The notes under the pieces are model-generated. The model saw only the letters and a list, made by a program, of their open reading frames with translations. It did no database searches and had not been told where the DNA came from. From the NCBI GenBank assembly GCA_016748015.1, contig JAAOMT010000494.1:1028241-1092240 (forward strand): 64,000 nt of DNA, read 5' to 3'. This document shows, in pieces, positions 11,548-23,395 of the stretch. The number at the start of each line of letters is the position of its first letter. Position 1 is the first letter of the stretch. Source of the stretch: Geosiphon pyriformis. Its lineage: Eukaryota > Glomeromycota > Glomeromycetes > Archaeosporales > Geosiphonaceae. The position numbers and the translations under genes are program-made.

Positions 11548-12637
11548 TGTTATGAGTAAACTTGATGGATATGGGAAATGGTAACGTTTGGTGTTCTCAA
11601 TTATTGATAATACGTCTTCTGCATAATTCTGTTGACTTAGTCTTGATTATCAGTCTCTGAAGATCTATTCCTAGATGTGGATTTTACCTATTGAGTTCTT
11701 TAGTTATAAGGCACAGAGTTTGTTTTTCGTCAATTGTAATATTTTTCATAAATGTGAGCTTTCTTTTCTGAGCTAACGGACACAGTTGTTAGGATTTGGT
11801 GTTGTCTTTTCGTCCTTTTGGTAAGCTAACAAGATAATGTTAATATTCAAAACTTAGGAGGAGCTTCCCTTTTTTACCAGGCTATCACGAAGTCTATTCC
11901 CAGACAGTCAATTTTACTATGTTGCTGCTCCACAAAAATAAGACAGAAAAAGAAAGAAAAAGAAAAAGAAAAAGAAAAGAAAAGAAAAGAAAGAAAAAAT
12001 AAATTAGTATCATCAATTGCTGTGATCAAGAGCAATTGGTCCAAATTGTTAATAAGTTTGAGACAGTTATGCTAAGAGCATCTGTCCTAAAATGGAGGTA
12101 TGAGACAAGGATTAATTCACATAAATTCTACAAAGTTTGAAAACATGAATTTATGATTCTGATTTCTTTAATAATTGGTTTATTTTAGGAGATGAAATAG
12201 GAAAGATAATAAAGGATAAAAAGATATGAATAATTTTAATTCTTGTCTAGAGATTCATATCTATCTGTCTGTTTTTTCTTACTTCTACAACTACTTGCTT
12301 TTATACATTCTTTTGGTTTTACAGGATTGCTTTCAATTGTCTCACTATCACTAGCTATTGCTTTGTTGTTTCTGTTATTGCTTTGTTTTTCTACATTATC
12401 GCTAATTATCCTATGTTATAACACGTTATCTGATGTTATCTAATGTTATTCTGTGTTATCCTGCATTATAACACATTATCCTACATTATTGCATGCTATT
12501 CTGTGTTATTCTGCGTTATAACATGTTATCCTACGTTATAATGTGTTATTCAATGTTATTGCACATTATTCTGTATTATGTTACGTTTTGGTTATGTTTC
12601 TTCATAACTTTGAATCGGTTTTTCTACTCGGGTAACA
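11548..12637 (-). repeat. Right LTR (5' LTR) of the nested element
   Basis: Pairs with 7751-8834. It contains the AAAAG-type purine tract at 11944-11999 and the GTTAT-word array at about 12415-12590. Followed by GTGC and then host RT sequence. Confidence 0.92.
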
Positions 12638-13275
12638 GTGCCATATTTAGTAATAAAAACAGTTTTTTTTCTGCTTTTTGGATCCATCTCTACTTGCCAG
12701 AATTTAGCAGTTAAGTCAATGGTTGAGAAGAAAACAGCACCATTGAATTTATCTAGCATTGCATCAATTTTGAAGAATGAGTATATGTCTCTTATAGTGA
12801 TAACATTTAATTAACAGTAATCAACACAAAAACATAGAGTTTCATCTTTTTTGGATATCACTACAACTGAAAAAGCCCATTCATTCTTGGTTTTTTGTAT
12901 GAATCCAAGATCTTTTATCTGGTTTATCTCTTTCTTGATAAACTTATTATTGCATTGATTGGATTGATAAGGCTTTAAATGGATAGGATAATTTTTTTTT
13001 GTGGTAATAGTATGTTGTATTACATGAGTTTATCTAGGAGTATTACCTTCTTTTGAGATAATTGGACTATTTCTAGCCAACAGATTTTCAATGTCCATTT
13101 TTCTTTCTTCAGGAAAAAGTTTTTTTTGTTCTACAACTAGTGATTGGATTTTAGGTGGTTTATTCTCAAAAAACTTTTGTACTTTTTTTAGTTCTTTTCT
13201 GAGTATCAAACTAATTGGCTCCCAATCTTTGTAATAGATTAGACAGAACTTGTATTTATAACTAGGGAAATACAA
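12638..13275 (-). pseudogene. N-terminal half of the Ty3-type RT
   Basis: The minus strand carries the start of the RT domain: KKEINQIKDLGFIQKTKNEW (about 12895-12955), VVVISKKDETLCFCVDY, and FSTIDLTAKFWQVEM with the first catalytic Asp, ending in KKTVFITKYG at the insertion junction. The continuation (YKFTVMFFGL..) is at 7750 and leftward. Upstream, 13030-13275 is an open 81-codon frame rich in Lys and Glu (LRKELKKVQKFFENKPPK), the linker between protease and RT. Stops lie between the linker and the palm. Confidence 0.9.
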
Positions 13276-14200
13276 AGATTTATTGCACCAGCACCTGGCA
13301 CAAAGGCCATGCCACCAATAACTGTATTTTGCTTTCTTGCCAGGTTTTTTATCGAAGGTTTTTCTGAGAATATCATAGTAGGGCCAGCAGATCAGCTTGC
13401 CATTTATTATGATTCCTTCTTTGTTAGCTTTAACATTGTCCAGTGGTTTGTCATTACTAATAAAAATAGTATAAGCAAGTTCAGCAGTTTTTTCTTATTT
13501 TTTTTGATCTTTTTCTTTATTACTCTCATTATCATCTGATTCTTCTGATTGTTCTTTTTCTTGTTTTTGTTTGGGTACTGAAGGAGTTGTCTAATAGCAG
13601 CATTTAACCATGATGAGTTTCTTACCACATCTGATGGTCAGTTCACAGAGTTTATAATCAAGCAAGACTTTTGCTTTCTTAAGCCATTTATTGCCAACTA
13701 TTATAGTGTATTCTTTTGCTTCAGATACTTCCATGTCAGATTCAATGCTGATGCCATTAATTCAGACAAAAACAGCTTTGGCTATGCCCAGATCTTTCTT
13801 CTTGTTACCATGTATATTGGTCATTAATCTTGTGAACAGTTTATTAATCTTTCTGTCAATTGCTTCTAAGAAGTATTTGGCAATGATGCTAACAGATAAT
13901 TTACTGTTTAGGATCAAATCAATGAAATAATCAGCCACTTGGGCTTTACAAATGAGAGAAATAACATTGTTGTTGTCAGCAAGTCCAGCTTGGCATAGGT
14001 ATTTGTTGGTCTTTGGTATTTTTTTCTTAGGAATCAAAAATTTGCAAAGGTCTTTTCTAAATTAGAAATGAGTTATTAACTGGCCAAAGATAATATGAGC
14101 AGGCATTTCCATGAGATTCTTGACAACAGAATAGAGTCCAAATTTTTGTACAATTTTTGAGGGTTTCAACTTTGAAAGATTTTTAAAAACTTTAGTCTTT
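13276..14200 (-). pseudogene. Protease region of the Ty3-type pol
   Basis: A retropepsin-like domain is recognisable on the minus strand at 13762-14037: ADYFIDLILNSKLSVSIIAKYF corresponds to the strand-DSG-SVSII pattern of Ty3 proteases. The catalytic Asp-Ser-Gly has become Asn-Ser-Lys, so this copy could not cleave the polyprotein. A second strand (YTIIVGNKWLKKAKVLLDYK) follows at about 13640-13720. A Lys/Asp-rich low-complexity linker (13480-13570) separates protease from RT. Confidence 0.75.
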
Positions 14201-14399
14201 AGTGGCTTATTGTTATTAATAGTTGATGTGGAGGCTTTTTTTGGATCTATAATGAAATCAACCTTGGCTTTTTTCTTCTTTCTTATTGATTCAGAAGTGT
14301 TGATTGTTAGTTCATCTATGTCATAGTTATCATCAGTTAGGTTAAAAGCATAAAAAGTGTTTTTTTCTGGTTGGCTTGCACTCTTACTCTTTGAAAGTG

Positions 14400-15890
14400 C
14401 ACTTACTAGTTTAAAGGCTAATAAACAGTGGCTTCAACTAAGGAATTCTCTCCAAAAAAATTGATGTTAGCATGATTGGGTCTTTGATTGGGGACATTGT
14501 TGTTGATAGTTTTGTTGTTTTAATTGTCATTGTTTCTGAGAGCTGAAGGAGGCAGGAGAGGATTGTTACAATCTCTGAAGAAATGTTTAATTAATCCACA
14601 GCAATAACACACAAGTAGGCCACAATTTTGTTGTCTTTAATAAGAGGATTGCTAGGGTTAATTAAAACGGGATTCAAATCTGAGTCTTTGGGATTGTTGA
14701 TTCTTTCTGACTGCTTAGGCTAAGAGTTTTAGTAACTGGGCAAGATTAGCTGTAAGTCTATTTATTAACTGTTCATTTGGGTCTTGAATTTGGACAGCAA
14801 AAGAGGTAGCAGCCATTTGGGGAGCAGGAGCCATAACAGAAGCAGGAGCAAAAACTGGAAGTGTGGATCTTAAATGCATTTTTTGATTGTCTTCTATTCT
14901 CTGGGCAAGTTCAATAGTCATATTCATTGTGGGATTATCTTTTAAGGCCAGGAGGGGCCAAAGAGCATATGACAGATTTGTTCTCAATCCTTTTGTAAAG
15001 AAATGAATCTTTTGCTCATCTGTTCAGTTATTTGGTTACCACTTTACTGGGACTTTGGATTCTTTTTTCTAATTTCATATGCTATTTGGATATCAAGATA
15101 GAAGTTCTAAATTTAGTTTTAAACTGGGTTGTAAAAAAAGTGTTTTCTTTTTCAGCATTTGTTGGTGCCCATTTAATAATTTTTTGGTGAGCACCAGCAT
15201 CAGTTTTTTGTGAGAACCAAGTAGCAGGAGAGCCTTGAAGATAACCACTAATGATTTGAAACTTGTATTCAGCATTATATTGGTTAGTAGTAGTTGTTCT
15301 CTCAAAATTGTCTAATTATTCAATTGGATCTTGTGCATTGTCTCTGAACAAGGGTAGTGGTGTGTTATTTCTTTGTTCTAAAGCAGTTTGTATGCTCTGG
15401 AGAGTGATCAAAATGTTTTGTTGTATGGGGTTATTAGCCATTAGTTCAAGAGTAGCTGTTTGTGTAGAATGTTCTAATTTACTAAAGAAAAAATCAAAAA
15501 CAAAAGTGGTTTGATAGCTTTCTTTTTCTGTTTCAAAGAAAGTTTTAGCTAACTGATGGGCAGCAATTCAAATGTGAATTTGGTGATTCAGGTATTTGAA
15601 ATTAGGGGGCTGTTGTTTAAAAGTTGTAGAGTATAAAAGTTGATTGATGCTGTTGTTTTTTTCTTCAAAGTTGTTTTCAGAATAAGCTTGGTCAAAGTAA
15701 TAAATTGTATAGACTATGTAGGTTTCAGCTAAATGCTTATTCAAGAACCAGTTCCAAAAAGCTTGGAATTGTCTACTAGATTGTTTTTCAATAGGGAAGC
15801 AAATCAAGCAGGAGAGCAAAAGATTGAGTTCAATAAAGTTTAGATTGTTTTTGTTGTATGCTTTAAAGTGTTTTTCTGATTGTTATGGTA
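14400..15890 (-). pseudogene. gag remnant of the Ty3-type element with CCHC knuckle
   Basis: The minus strand shows a capsid-like stretch (NAEYKFQIISGYLQGSPATW, then KGLRTNLSYALW and ELAQRIEDN, about 14880-15290), an Ala/Pro-rich linker, and a CCHC zinc knuckle CYCCGLIKHFFRDC at about 14565-14610. The ATG-initiated pieces at 15568-15819 and 14715-14987 are fragments of this one frame. Several stops interrupt it. The order fits Gag immediately downstream of the primer-binding site. It is not closely similar to the gag of the nested element beyond the general layout. Confidence 0.8.
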
Positions 15891-15936
15891 GGTATGAATA
15901 ATTACTCATACAATAAGAAACAAAGTAAATTTTAAC

Positions 15937-15955
15937 AACCTCACAAGGAGCACCA
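15937..15955 (-). other. tRNA primer-binding site of the Ty3-type element
   Basis: The plus strand reads AACCTCACAAGGAGCACCA, six bases inside the 5' LTR; its complement starts TGGTGCTCC. It differs by one base from the nested element's site, so both elements appear to prime from the same tRNA. Confidence 0.75.
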
Positions 15956-15961
15956 CTTTTA

Positions 15962-16609
15962 TGTTATGGATTGGAGTAACAAGCTAATGAATAGCAAAGG
16001 AGAACAGGATTGTAGAGTGATAGAAATAATCAAAGAGATTTTAACTTCAAGAAGCAAATTAAATGAGTAAAGATTCAATATGTGAAATCAGTTTTATAAA
16101 ATATCTCAGTCACTGCATTTTTCAAAAAATAACTGGAAAATCTGAAGATAGAAGGATAGTCCATTCTGTCAACAAATGATCACACACTGGTAAAATTCTA
16201 TGCCTTAAATTGGCCCTCTTAGAATTCAATATCAGATATCAGATGTATTTTTTAGTCACATTTTATTCAATAATCTTTAAATGCTGCAAATACATGTTCA
16301 GAAAAAGAGTAGGTAAATGCCAACAAGTAATCTTTTATTTTAAAATATTCAGATACTTAAAGGTAAGAAAAAGGAAATTAGTGATAAGAGAAATATTAAA
16401 ATGAAGTTGTTATTTTTATTTCTGTATGCTTTTCTACAGCTAAAAAATTTATCACTTATATAGCTATCAAAAGTGATTAATAATCAGGTCAACAATTAGG
16501 TCAATAATTAGGTCAATAATCACTATCTAAAAATAGAGTGGTTAATTATATAATATCAGTAGCTAATACATGTAATAATTAATAAAAAGTATAGGTTTCA
16601 ACCATAACA
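15962..16609 (-). repeat. Right LTR (5' LTR) of the Ty3-type element
   Basis: Starts TGTTATGGATTGGAG and ends CCATAACA, followed by the ACAT duplication (16610-16613). Aligns with 4092-4792. Carries about three 12-bp units (AATTAGGTCAAT) at 16470-16530 against about six in the partner. Confidence 0.9.
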
Positions 16610-16613
16610 ACAT
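16610..16613. repeat. Target-site duplication ACAT, right copy
   Basis: Matches 4088-4091. LINE-B RNase H coding sequence resumes immediately after it on the minus strand. Confidence 0.75.
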
Positions 16614-19600
16614 TATAACAATACTGGAAGCCAGAATATACTTTAAAACCAAAACAATTACCTGTAATTTTGTTATTATAGAAGACACCAAACCACTAAC
16701 TTCAAGACTAATACTTAAATTCAGATTAGCAAAAAATGTAGTTGCACTATACTTTATTTTATATATACCCAAGTTTTTTAAAAATCTATCTGTATAAATA
16801 TTGATAATATCTAAATTAGTATTAAAGAGATATTGTCTTACTATAAAGAAATTACTAGTATCAAAAATATTCAAAAGCTGGAATTTACTAATAAATAGCT
16901 GAACTGTAAAATGAGAAGTAGAATTAACTAAGTAATCATATATTAATTTAAACTAAATAGGAATTGGAACTTTAGGATCAAGTCTTTTTCAACAATAAAA
17001 ACTTTTTCAATCAAAAACTAACTCTTTCTTATCATATAATTGTTCAACAAAGACAATACTAAATCTTTTAAATGAATGAGAAACATTATAAAACATTATA
17101 TCTTCCAAAACAAAAAACATAGAAGTGCTATCAAAAAACTGAAATGTAAAGAACAAAATATTGGTAAAAGAAACATTATAATTTAAAAAGATTTTTATCA
17201 CACCAGTCAGAAAATTGTTAATTGAACTGATCTTTAATTTCACAGAATTTTGCAAAAAATAAATGAGAAACCAACTTAAAATTTGCAAATCCAAAGATTT
17301 ATAATCAAACAAATAACCAAAAATTCTATTAGCATTTAAAAAACTCAACACAGAAGTCAATTTACTCTTTACTTGTACTTGCTCAAATAATTTAAAGTTA
17401 TACAAAAATAGATGATAAAGTGCCTTATTGGAAAATTTTTGACAAATCCACTTTTATTCTTAAACTTTTTTTAATTAGCATATTCTATTTGTTGCATACA
17501 CTTTTAAAAACAAAACTAAACTGAATTTTGTAACCAACAATAGATTAAAGCACAGCTGAAACCAAATAAAAAAACTGTTTATTTAAAATAGCTTTTTTTA
17601 AGATCATGTTAACAAAAAACCTAATATTCAAATAAGCTTTTTTCAAACTAAGTTTGGATAAACCTTTAGAAAACAAAAAAATACAAAGATATCTATAGAA
17701 TTTTCCACTTTGTATTATAGATATTGGCAGATCACTTATTAATAATAAGACATTTCTGACTTTTTGGTTGATAAAAATGGCTATTATTTTTTTATTGTTG
17801 ATTGAAATATTATTAATAATAAAAAACTTACTTGTAATATCCAAAATATATTAAGTAGTAGTCTGACTATTTTTTATCCAAATTGTGTTATCAATAAAAG
17901 CACTAGCCATCAAATATAAAGTTAATTTATCTTGGTTTTTTATTCTGTTAGTTTTGGCTACAAACTTAGTGTTAATATAATAACTATATAAACTTTTATG
18001 TCTTTTAACCTTACATAAAAAAGGATCATAAAAATTTTTCTAGAACAGAGAAAAAAAATTTTACCCTGGTTTAAACTATTATGTACTTGGTATCTATTAG
18101 TCAACTCATAATTAGTCATAATCTAATTAATCTTACTATTGTGAATATTACCAAAGAACTTAATGAATTGCTTACATATTTTAATTTAAATTAAACTATT
18201 TTTTAAATGATACCAATTAACAAAATTATATGCCTTTTGCATATTTTATAAGACTAATCAAAGTCTATGATATTTTTTTAAAGCATCTTTAATCATTAAG
18301 CCAACCACAAAAATAAAAAACTAGATAGTAATGTCTTTTAATACAGAAAAGTTGTTACCATAAAAAACATTAAATCTACTACAAACCAAGAAAATTTTAT
18401 CAAAAAAAATCTTGGAAAGAATTTTATAAGCAGTCTCAATTAAGGTAATTAGTCTGGTATTAGTTAAAACACTCTTCTATTTATAAGATTTAAGAATCAT
18501 TAACACTTAAGCTTCCTTTCAAAATTAAAGTACAGATTCACACATCAAACAAAAGTTCAAATAATTCAGAAGCATGACAAGAATTAAACCATTATAATGT
18601 TTTCAAAGCTCATTTATAATATTAAACAAATCAATGACTTTTCTATTAAGCAGATCTTTGATTACATGTATTAAATTATAATAATTAATAGCACTCATAA
18701 CATTGAAAAAAGCAATATTATCAATATAAATCAACAGCAGATATTGATAATACTGCAGATTAGGAATACTATTCAAAACTAATTTTTTCTTTGTCCAATC
18801 TTTCATAATTGTATCAACTTTAGATTTGATCTTACCAGAACCCAAAACCAGTTTATTATTAACAACCAAATAATCTATTACAACTTTTCAAAAAAGTTGC
18901 TTTAATACACTTCTGATTGTATGATTTTTATTAACAACAAAGCTTTCTATTTATTTGTTAATAGCAGATCTGATAAGTGACTTTTTAGCCCTTAAAAATT
19001 TAGCAAGTTTAAATACACAATATAATTTTTTTACTTTAAAAAGAGAGGATCTTATACAATTAAAATCAGAACCAAAGTTCAACAAAACTTAAATACTTGA
19101 AGCATTATTACTGTTTAAAGACATTTAGCAGTTCATTAGAGAATTGAACCTATCATTAGTCTTATTATGTAAAAATTTGGCAATTTTTGACATTATATTT
19201 ATATCTGAAAAATTTCTAGATATAGCAAACTTATTAAAAAACATAACAGCATTAACCATTATAGTATTCTTGAATTTGTTTAATTTTGTATCATTAACAT
19301 CTTTAAAATCAAACTTTCAGCAGTTTTTATTTGCCAACTTATAAAAAAAGTTCAAATATACATTCAACAAATCATTCAAATCCACAAAAATAAAGACTAC
19401 TTAATGATCAATGTCAAAGTGTTCTCTAATATTTAAAACATTATAATTCATTATTGTATTAATTAAATTTAAGGAGACAAATATAAAATCAAGTGTTTTT
19501 TCAGCACTTTTAGAATTATTTTATGTTAAAGTTTTTGTAACTGAATTTTTTATCAAAAAATTAACCAGTTTTAAATCAAGACACTTTTTGAAGCTAGCAT

Positions 19601-22050
19601 ATTCCCAAAACTATTCTCATTAAAATTACTTTTCAAAACCACAAATAAAGTTTTGTTTACAGTTTTAGCAATTAGTAAATTAATTTTTTCAGCTTAAACC
19701 AAGTATATTATCAAAGTAGTATTAATATACAGTCCCAAAATTAACACAAAGAGTTTATTTTTAAAAAGTAGTTTAATAAACAAAAACCTATTAGCAATTT
19801 CTAAAATCTTGTATACATGTCTTGTTAAACTAATGTTTATAATAATTGTGACACCAAAACCCAAGTGATTAGATTTTAAACCAGACATAAACACTCAAAT
19901 ATCATCAAACTTGTTTATAATCTATAGATAAACTTTATCTTTTAATTTTGTCTTAGTAATAATAAAAATCAAATTGTTTATTTTTTTATGTCAACAAATA
20001 ATATTCTCTTGCTTAGCAAAATTGTTCATATCTTTAATATTGCACATGATAATTTTTCGGATCAAATTAGTTATTGTTAGAAAATAGTGTCTAAATCCAA
20101 ACTTATGTTATTTATTTTAGTTAACAGATTTATAAATATATCTAATAAATTGTTTATTTTTTTCTTGAACTTTTTGATAATTGATGGATCCAAAATCTCT
20201 GCTCAAACAACAGTCTTACCACTAGTGGCTGTATCTAAATTCTTACTTATTACTTTATTTACTTCTTAATTCTGTAATAAAAGAGTTATTAATGGCTAAT
20301 ATTCAAGACTAGGCTGAAAAACTATTGGCTTAAGTGCTTTCAACTTCTTAACCAGCTTACCAATTTGCTCTATAAAGCTGTTAAGACTATATTTAAAAAC
20401 AACAAACCTATTACTTCTAAAAAAATCAGCAAAAAAGATTTAACATTTAAAAATGAACCAGAAAAAACCAAAAGTACTATACAAAAAACAAAATTATTAA
20501 CAATTTAAGTCTAAGTTTTTCCACTAAATAAAACTGGTTAATTAATTGGTATTTGTTTTTTTTATTTATATTTGCTAAGCAAATTTTATTCTATGAATTA
20601 ATTACTTGTTTATTATAACTACTTAAATTTTCACTCATTAAACACATATCAAAAACATAACCAAATTGTTTATACTAAGCACAATAGACCAAAAAAAAAC
20701 CAGCCCAATACAAATTCACATTCTTAAAGACAGAAATAAAACTAATAACAGCTTTTTTTAATGTTTTATTAACAAAACAAATTACAATATATTTGTTATA
20801 AACATAAGAACTAGAGTTGTGGTTAATATAGCAAGTTTTTTTACTATATGATTTTAACAAAACAGTAAAATTATGAGCAGTAGTGCCAACTAATAAAGTG
20901 TATAACAAAACCTAATGTTGATTTCTAAATATTTATATTTGTTTATTATTAACAGCCAATACTATATGCACAGAATTTTTTTCCATAAAAATAGACTACT
21001 TGGCTATAACTAAATTGGCAATTTTAGTTGATTCAAACTTTACCAAAACTTTTTGCCAAAAACCAATAAGTTGTATCTTGATTAACACAATTTTGTCAAA
21101 TTTAAAAAACACTAACTCTACAGTTAACTTGTGAAGATTTATTGGAATTTCCTTAATAATTATTTCTTAATCTGTATAATTATTTGTTTTTTTTATATCA
21201 TTTACCATAATTTTTTTACAGATTGCCAATTTTTTTGCTTTATTCAAACTTAATTCTAATAAAAAAAATGACTTAATAATCTCTGAAAATTTTGAAGGAG
21301 TAAATGTTTTTCCAAAACCATTAATGTGATAAAAATTTTTTTTACTGTAATTAATTTATTATTATTAATTTTACCAAGTACAGTAAACAACTTAATATTC
21401 AATGCAAATAACTTTGCTAAATTGAAACTCTATTTTTCTAAAACACATGACTTGATCAATAAAAATTGCTTAAAGTTATTAAACTTAGATAACAAAAGTA
21501 TTAAGACATTTTTGTTATTATTTAAATCCATAAATGAAAAAATTTTTGACAAGTAACCCAACATATATGTTTAAATACAAGTTTTCTATAGCATAGTATT
21601 ATTTATATTATTGTCAACTATTAATTATCTAAATTTGCATAGCTAGTTTTTTTAATAATAATATTCTTTATATTTCTTATATTCTCTATATCTATTAAAT
21701 TATTAATACTATTGGCTTTGCTATTAATTTTACTTTTTCAGAATATTATTGGCTTGTTACTAGAGACATCAATATCTTTAAGACTTAAAAAATTAGCAGA
21801 TGAGTTGACTATACTAACACCTATATTAAATTTTTTCAGTTTTTTATAAAATATATTGCAGAAATATATACTTTTCACATGTTTTTTCTTAATGCTTAAG
21901 CAGATTTTTAAACCAGTTGAATCTGAACCAAAATTATTAACAAAAAAACTCACTAGTTTTATTATAACAAAAAAAAGTAAGTTGGAAAAAATAACTAAAA
22001 AAATACAAAAAAAAAGAAAAAATAAATAAATTAATTTTTCAATAAATTTT
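16614..22050 (-). mobile_element. LINE-B, main portion (ORF1, endonuclease, RT, RNase H), strongly decayed
   Basis: Minus-strand peptides line up in order with LINE-D. ORF1 start is near 21740-21960. The ORF1 segment LLVGTTAHNFTVLLKSYSKK is at about 20850 and the endonuclease segment LFKNKLFVLILGLY at about 19750. The pre-RT segment GKIKSKVDTIMKDWTKKK is at about 18800. The RT segments ISINNKKIIAIFINQKVRN and YLCIFLFSKGLSKLSLKKAY are at 17640-17810. RNase H with IYTDRFLKNLGIYKIK is at about 16700-16800. Stops, AT-shifted codons and probable indels are everywhere. With 3250-4091 added, its length (about 6.3 kb) is close to that of LINE-D (6.8 kb), so it was nearly full length before the LTR element landed in it. 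It is the oldest layer of the nest. Confidence 0.88.
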
Positions 22051-22579
22051 TGCTTTTGTTATAATTAAAAGATTGACAAAAGAAAGAGTATTACTTTTTT
22101 TATTATAAGTAATTAATTTTAATTATATTATTTTTTTATTATATTATTTAAATATTTAGATAATATTGTTTTTAATTTATGTTTACTATTTTATAACTTT
22201 TAATAATTTTTTTTATATTTATTTTTTAAATTAAGCATTAAAAAGTTTTATTTTTAATAACAAATTAAAAAAATTCTGATTTAACTTTAGTATTATCACT
22301 TTAATTAACTATTAATTTATTTTATTTTTTGTATTTTAAATAGAATTTGATTTTTTTTATTAAATATAATATTAAGTTGGTTTTTATTTAAAAATAAATA
22401 ATAATTATATAATAATTTTTTTGCTTTATAAGCATTTTATAAACCTTTTTTTTCTTATTTTAATATAATAAAATAAATTTATAAAATTATTTTTATATTA
22501 TAATTAAAACATAACATAAATATTATAAGATAAAATTATTAATATTTAATAAAAAGTGTTTAAATTTTTTTATTATTAT
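22051..22579. other. AT-rich spacer
   Basis: Nearly pure A/T between the 5' end of LINE-B and the 3' end of LINE-C. The part next to 22050 is purine-rich on the plus strand (A-runs with AAG), matching the T-rich leader seen upstream of LINE-D ORF1. Nothing else is recognisable. Confidence 0.55.
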
Positions 22580-23395
22580 TATTTTACAAATAAAATCCAA
22601 ATGCTATCTAGCATAATACATCAAATTAAATAATCTAAACTAAGCACAAATCATTTACTTTCTATACATAACTAGTCACTTGAACCAATTAGAACAATAC
22701 TATAAATCTATTTTAACAGAAATTACAAATTCTATGTTTAAAAAAAACCACAAAGTCTACATATACCAAAATTAACATTATATATCTTTGCAATTTTAAG
22801 CAATTTAACAATACTATTAAAAAAAAAAAAAGCAAATTATGAATTACTAAAACACAGAACTATTATATATAATTAAATTATTTTTTTCTATAATTATCCT
22901 GTATTTAGATCTTATTAACTTTATTTTAACACAATAAATCATTTTTAAGTCTTGTATAAAATTAACAATCTTTTTATTTGTAGTCTTAACACAATCAAAA
23001 ACAGATACAGTCTCCAAATATCATTTCTTAAACACAAAATCTTTGCATAAAGCAATATAAATAATAATATTAAAAACACATAAAAAAGCATTTACAAGAT
23101 ATAAAATAATAATAAACTTAAATTCAACATAAAGTTTTATTGAACCAAATACAACTTAAACAAACTTCTGCAAACTGTAAAATTTATCTTGTATATAAAA
23201 AAATAATCAGAAAATTCTACTTCTTTATAATAAAAACATAATACACTAGAATATTTTTATTATATAAGCATTTACAAATAGCAATAAGCAAATAATAATG
23301 TAAAGTTTTTATAAAATATAAACACAAATTAGCAATAAGTATATTTGTAAAACCAATAACTATATACAAATTAAAATGTCAAACTAATGATAATA
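22580..23395 (-). mobile_element. LINE-C: 5'-truncated 3' fragment of the same LINE family
   Basis: Two independent matches fix its orientation. First, 22590-22710 aligns with the reverse complement of the 3' tail of LINE-D (31890-31990), including AATACATCAAA and CACTTGAACCAATTAG-type words. Second, 22940-23395 aligns base for base, with many transitions, to 3256-3705 of LINE-B, the C-terminal coding part. Homology stops abruptly at about 23395, so only the last 0.8 kb of the element is present. That is the typical outcome of incomplete target-primed reverse transcription. Confidence 0.75.

Larger units (their letters stand above)
7751..12637 (-). mobile_element. Nested gag-only LTR retrotransposon inside the RT of the Ty3-type element
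   Basis: Two LTRs of 1084 and 1090 bp enclose only 2713 bp. The internal region, read on the minus strand, has a primer-binding site, gag-like frames with a CCHC knuckle, and a polypurine tract. No protease, RT, RNase H or integrase could be found, so the element is non-autonomous. It shares with its host element the primer-binding site (one base different over 19), the TGTTA..TAACA termini, the polypurine-tract type and a 4-bp duplication. It may therefore have been mobilised by enzymes of that family. It is the youngest layer of the nest. Confidence 0.9.
4092..16609 (-). mobile_element. Ty3/gypsy-type LTR retrotransposon (decayed), split by a second element
   Basis: The element reads on the minus strand: 5' LTR (15962-16609), tRNA primer-binding site, gag with CCHC knuckle, protease, RT, RNase H, integrase, an extra 134-codon ORF, polypurine tract, 3' LTR (4092-4792). 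RT before integrase is the Ty3/gypsy (Metaviridae) order. The 4887-bp element at 7751-12637 interrupts RT; without it the host element is about 7.6 kb, a normal size. Many in-frame stops and lost active-site residues make it non-functional. It sits in the RNase H to C-terminal segment of LINE-B and is flanked by ACAT. Its own composition is less AT-rich than LINE-B, which fits a younger insertion. Confidence 0.9.
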
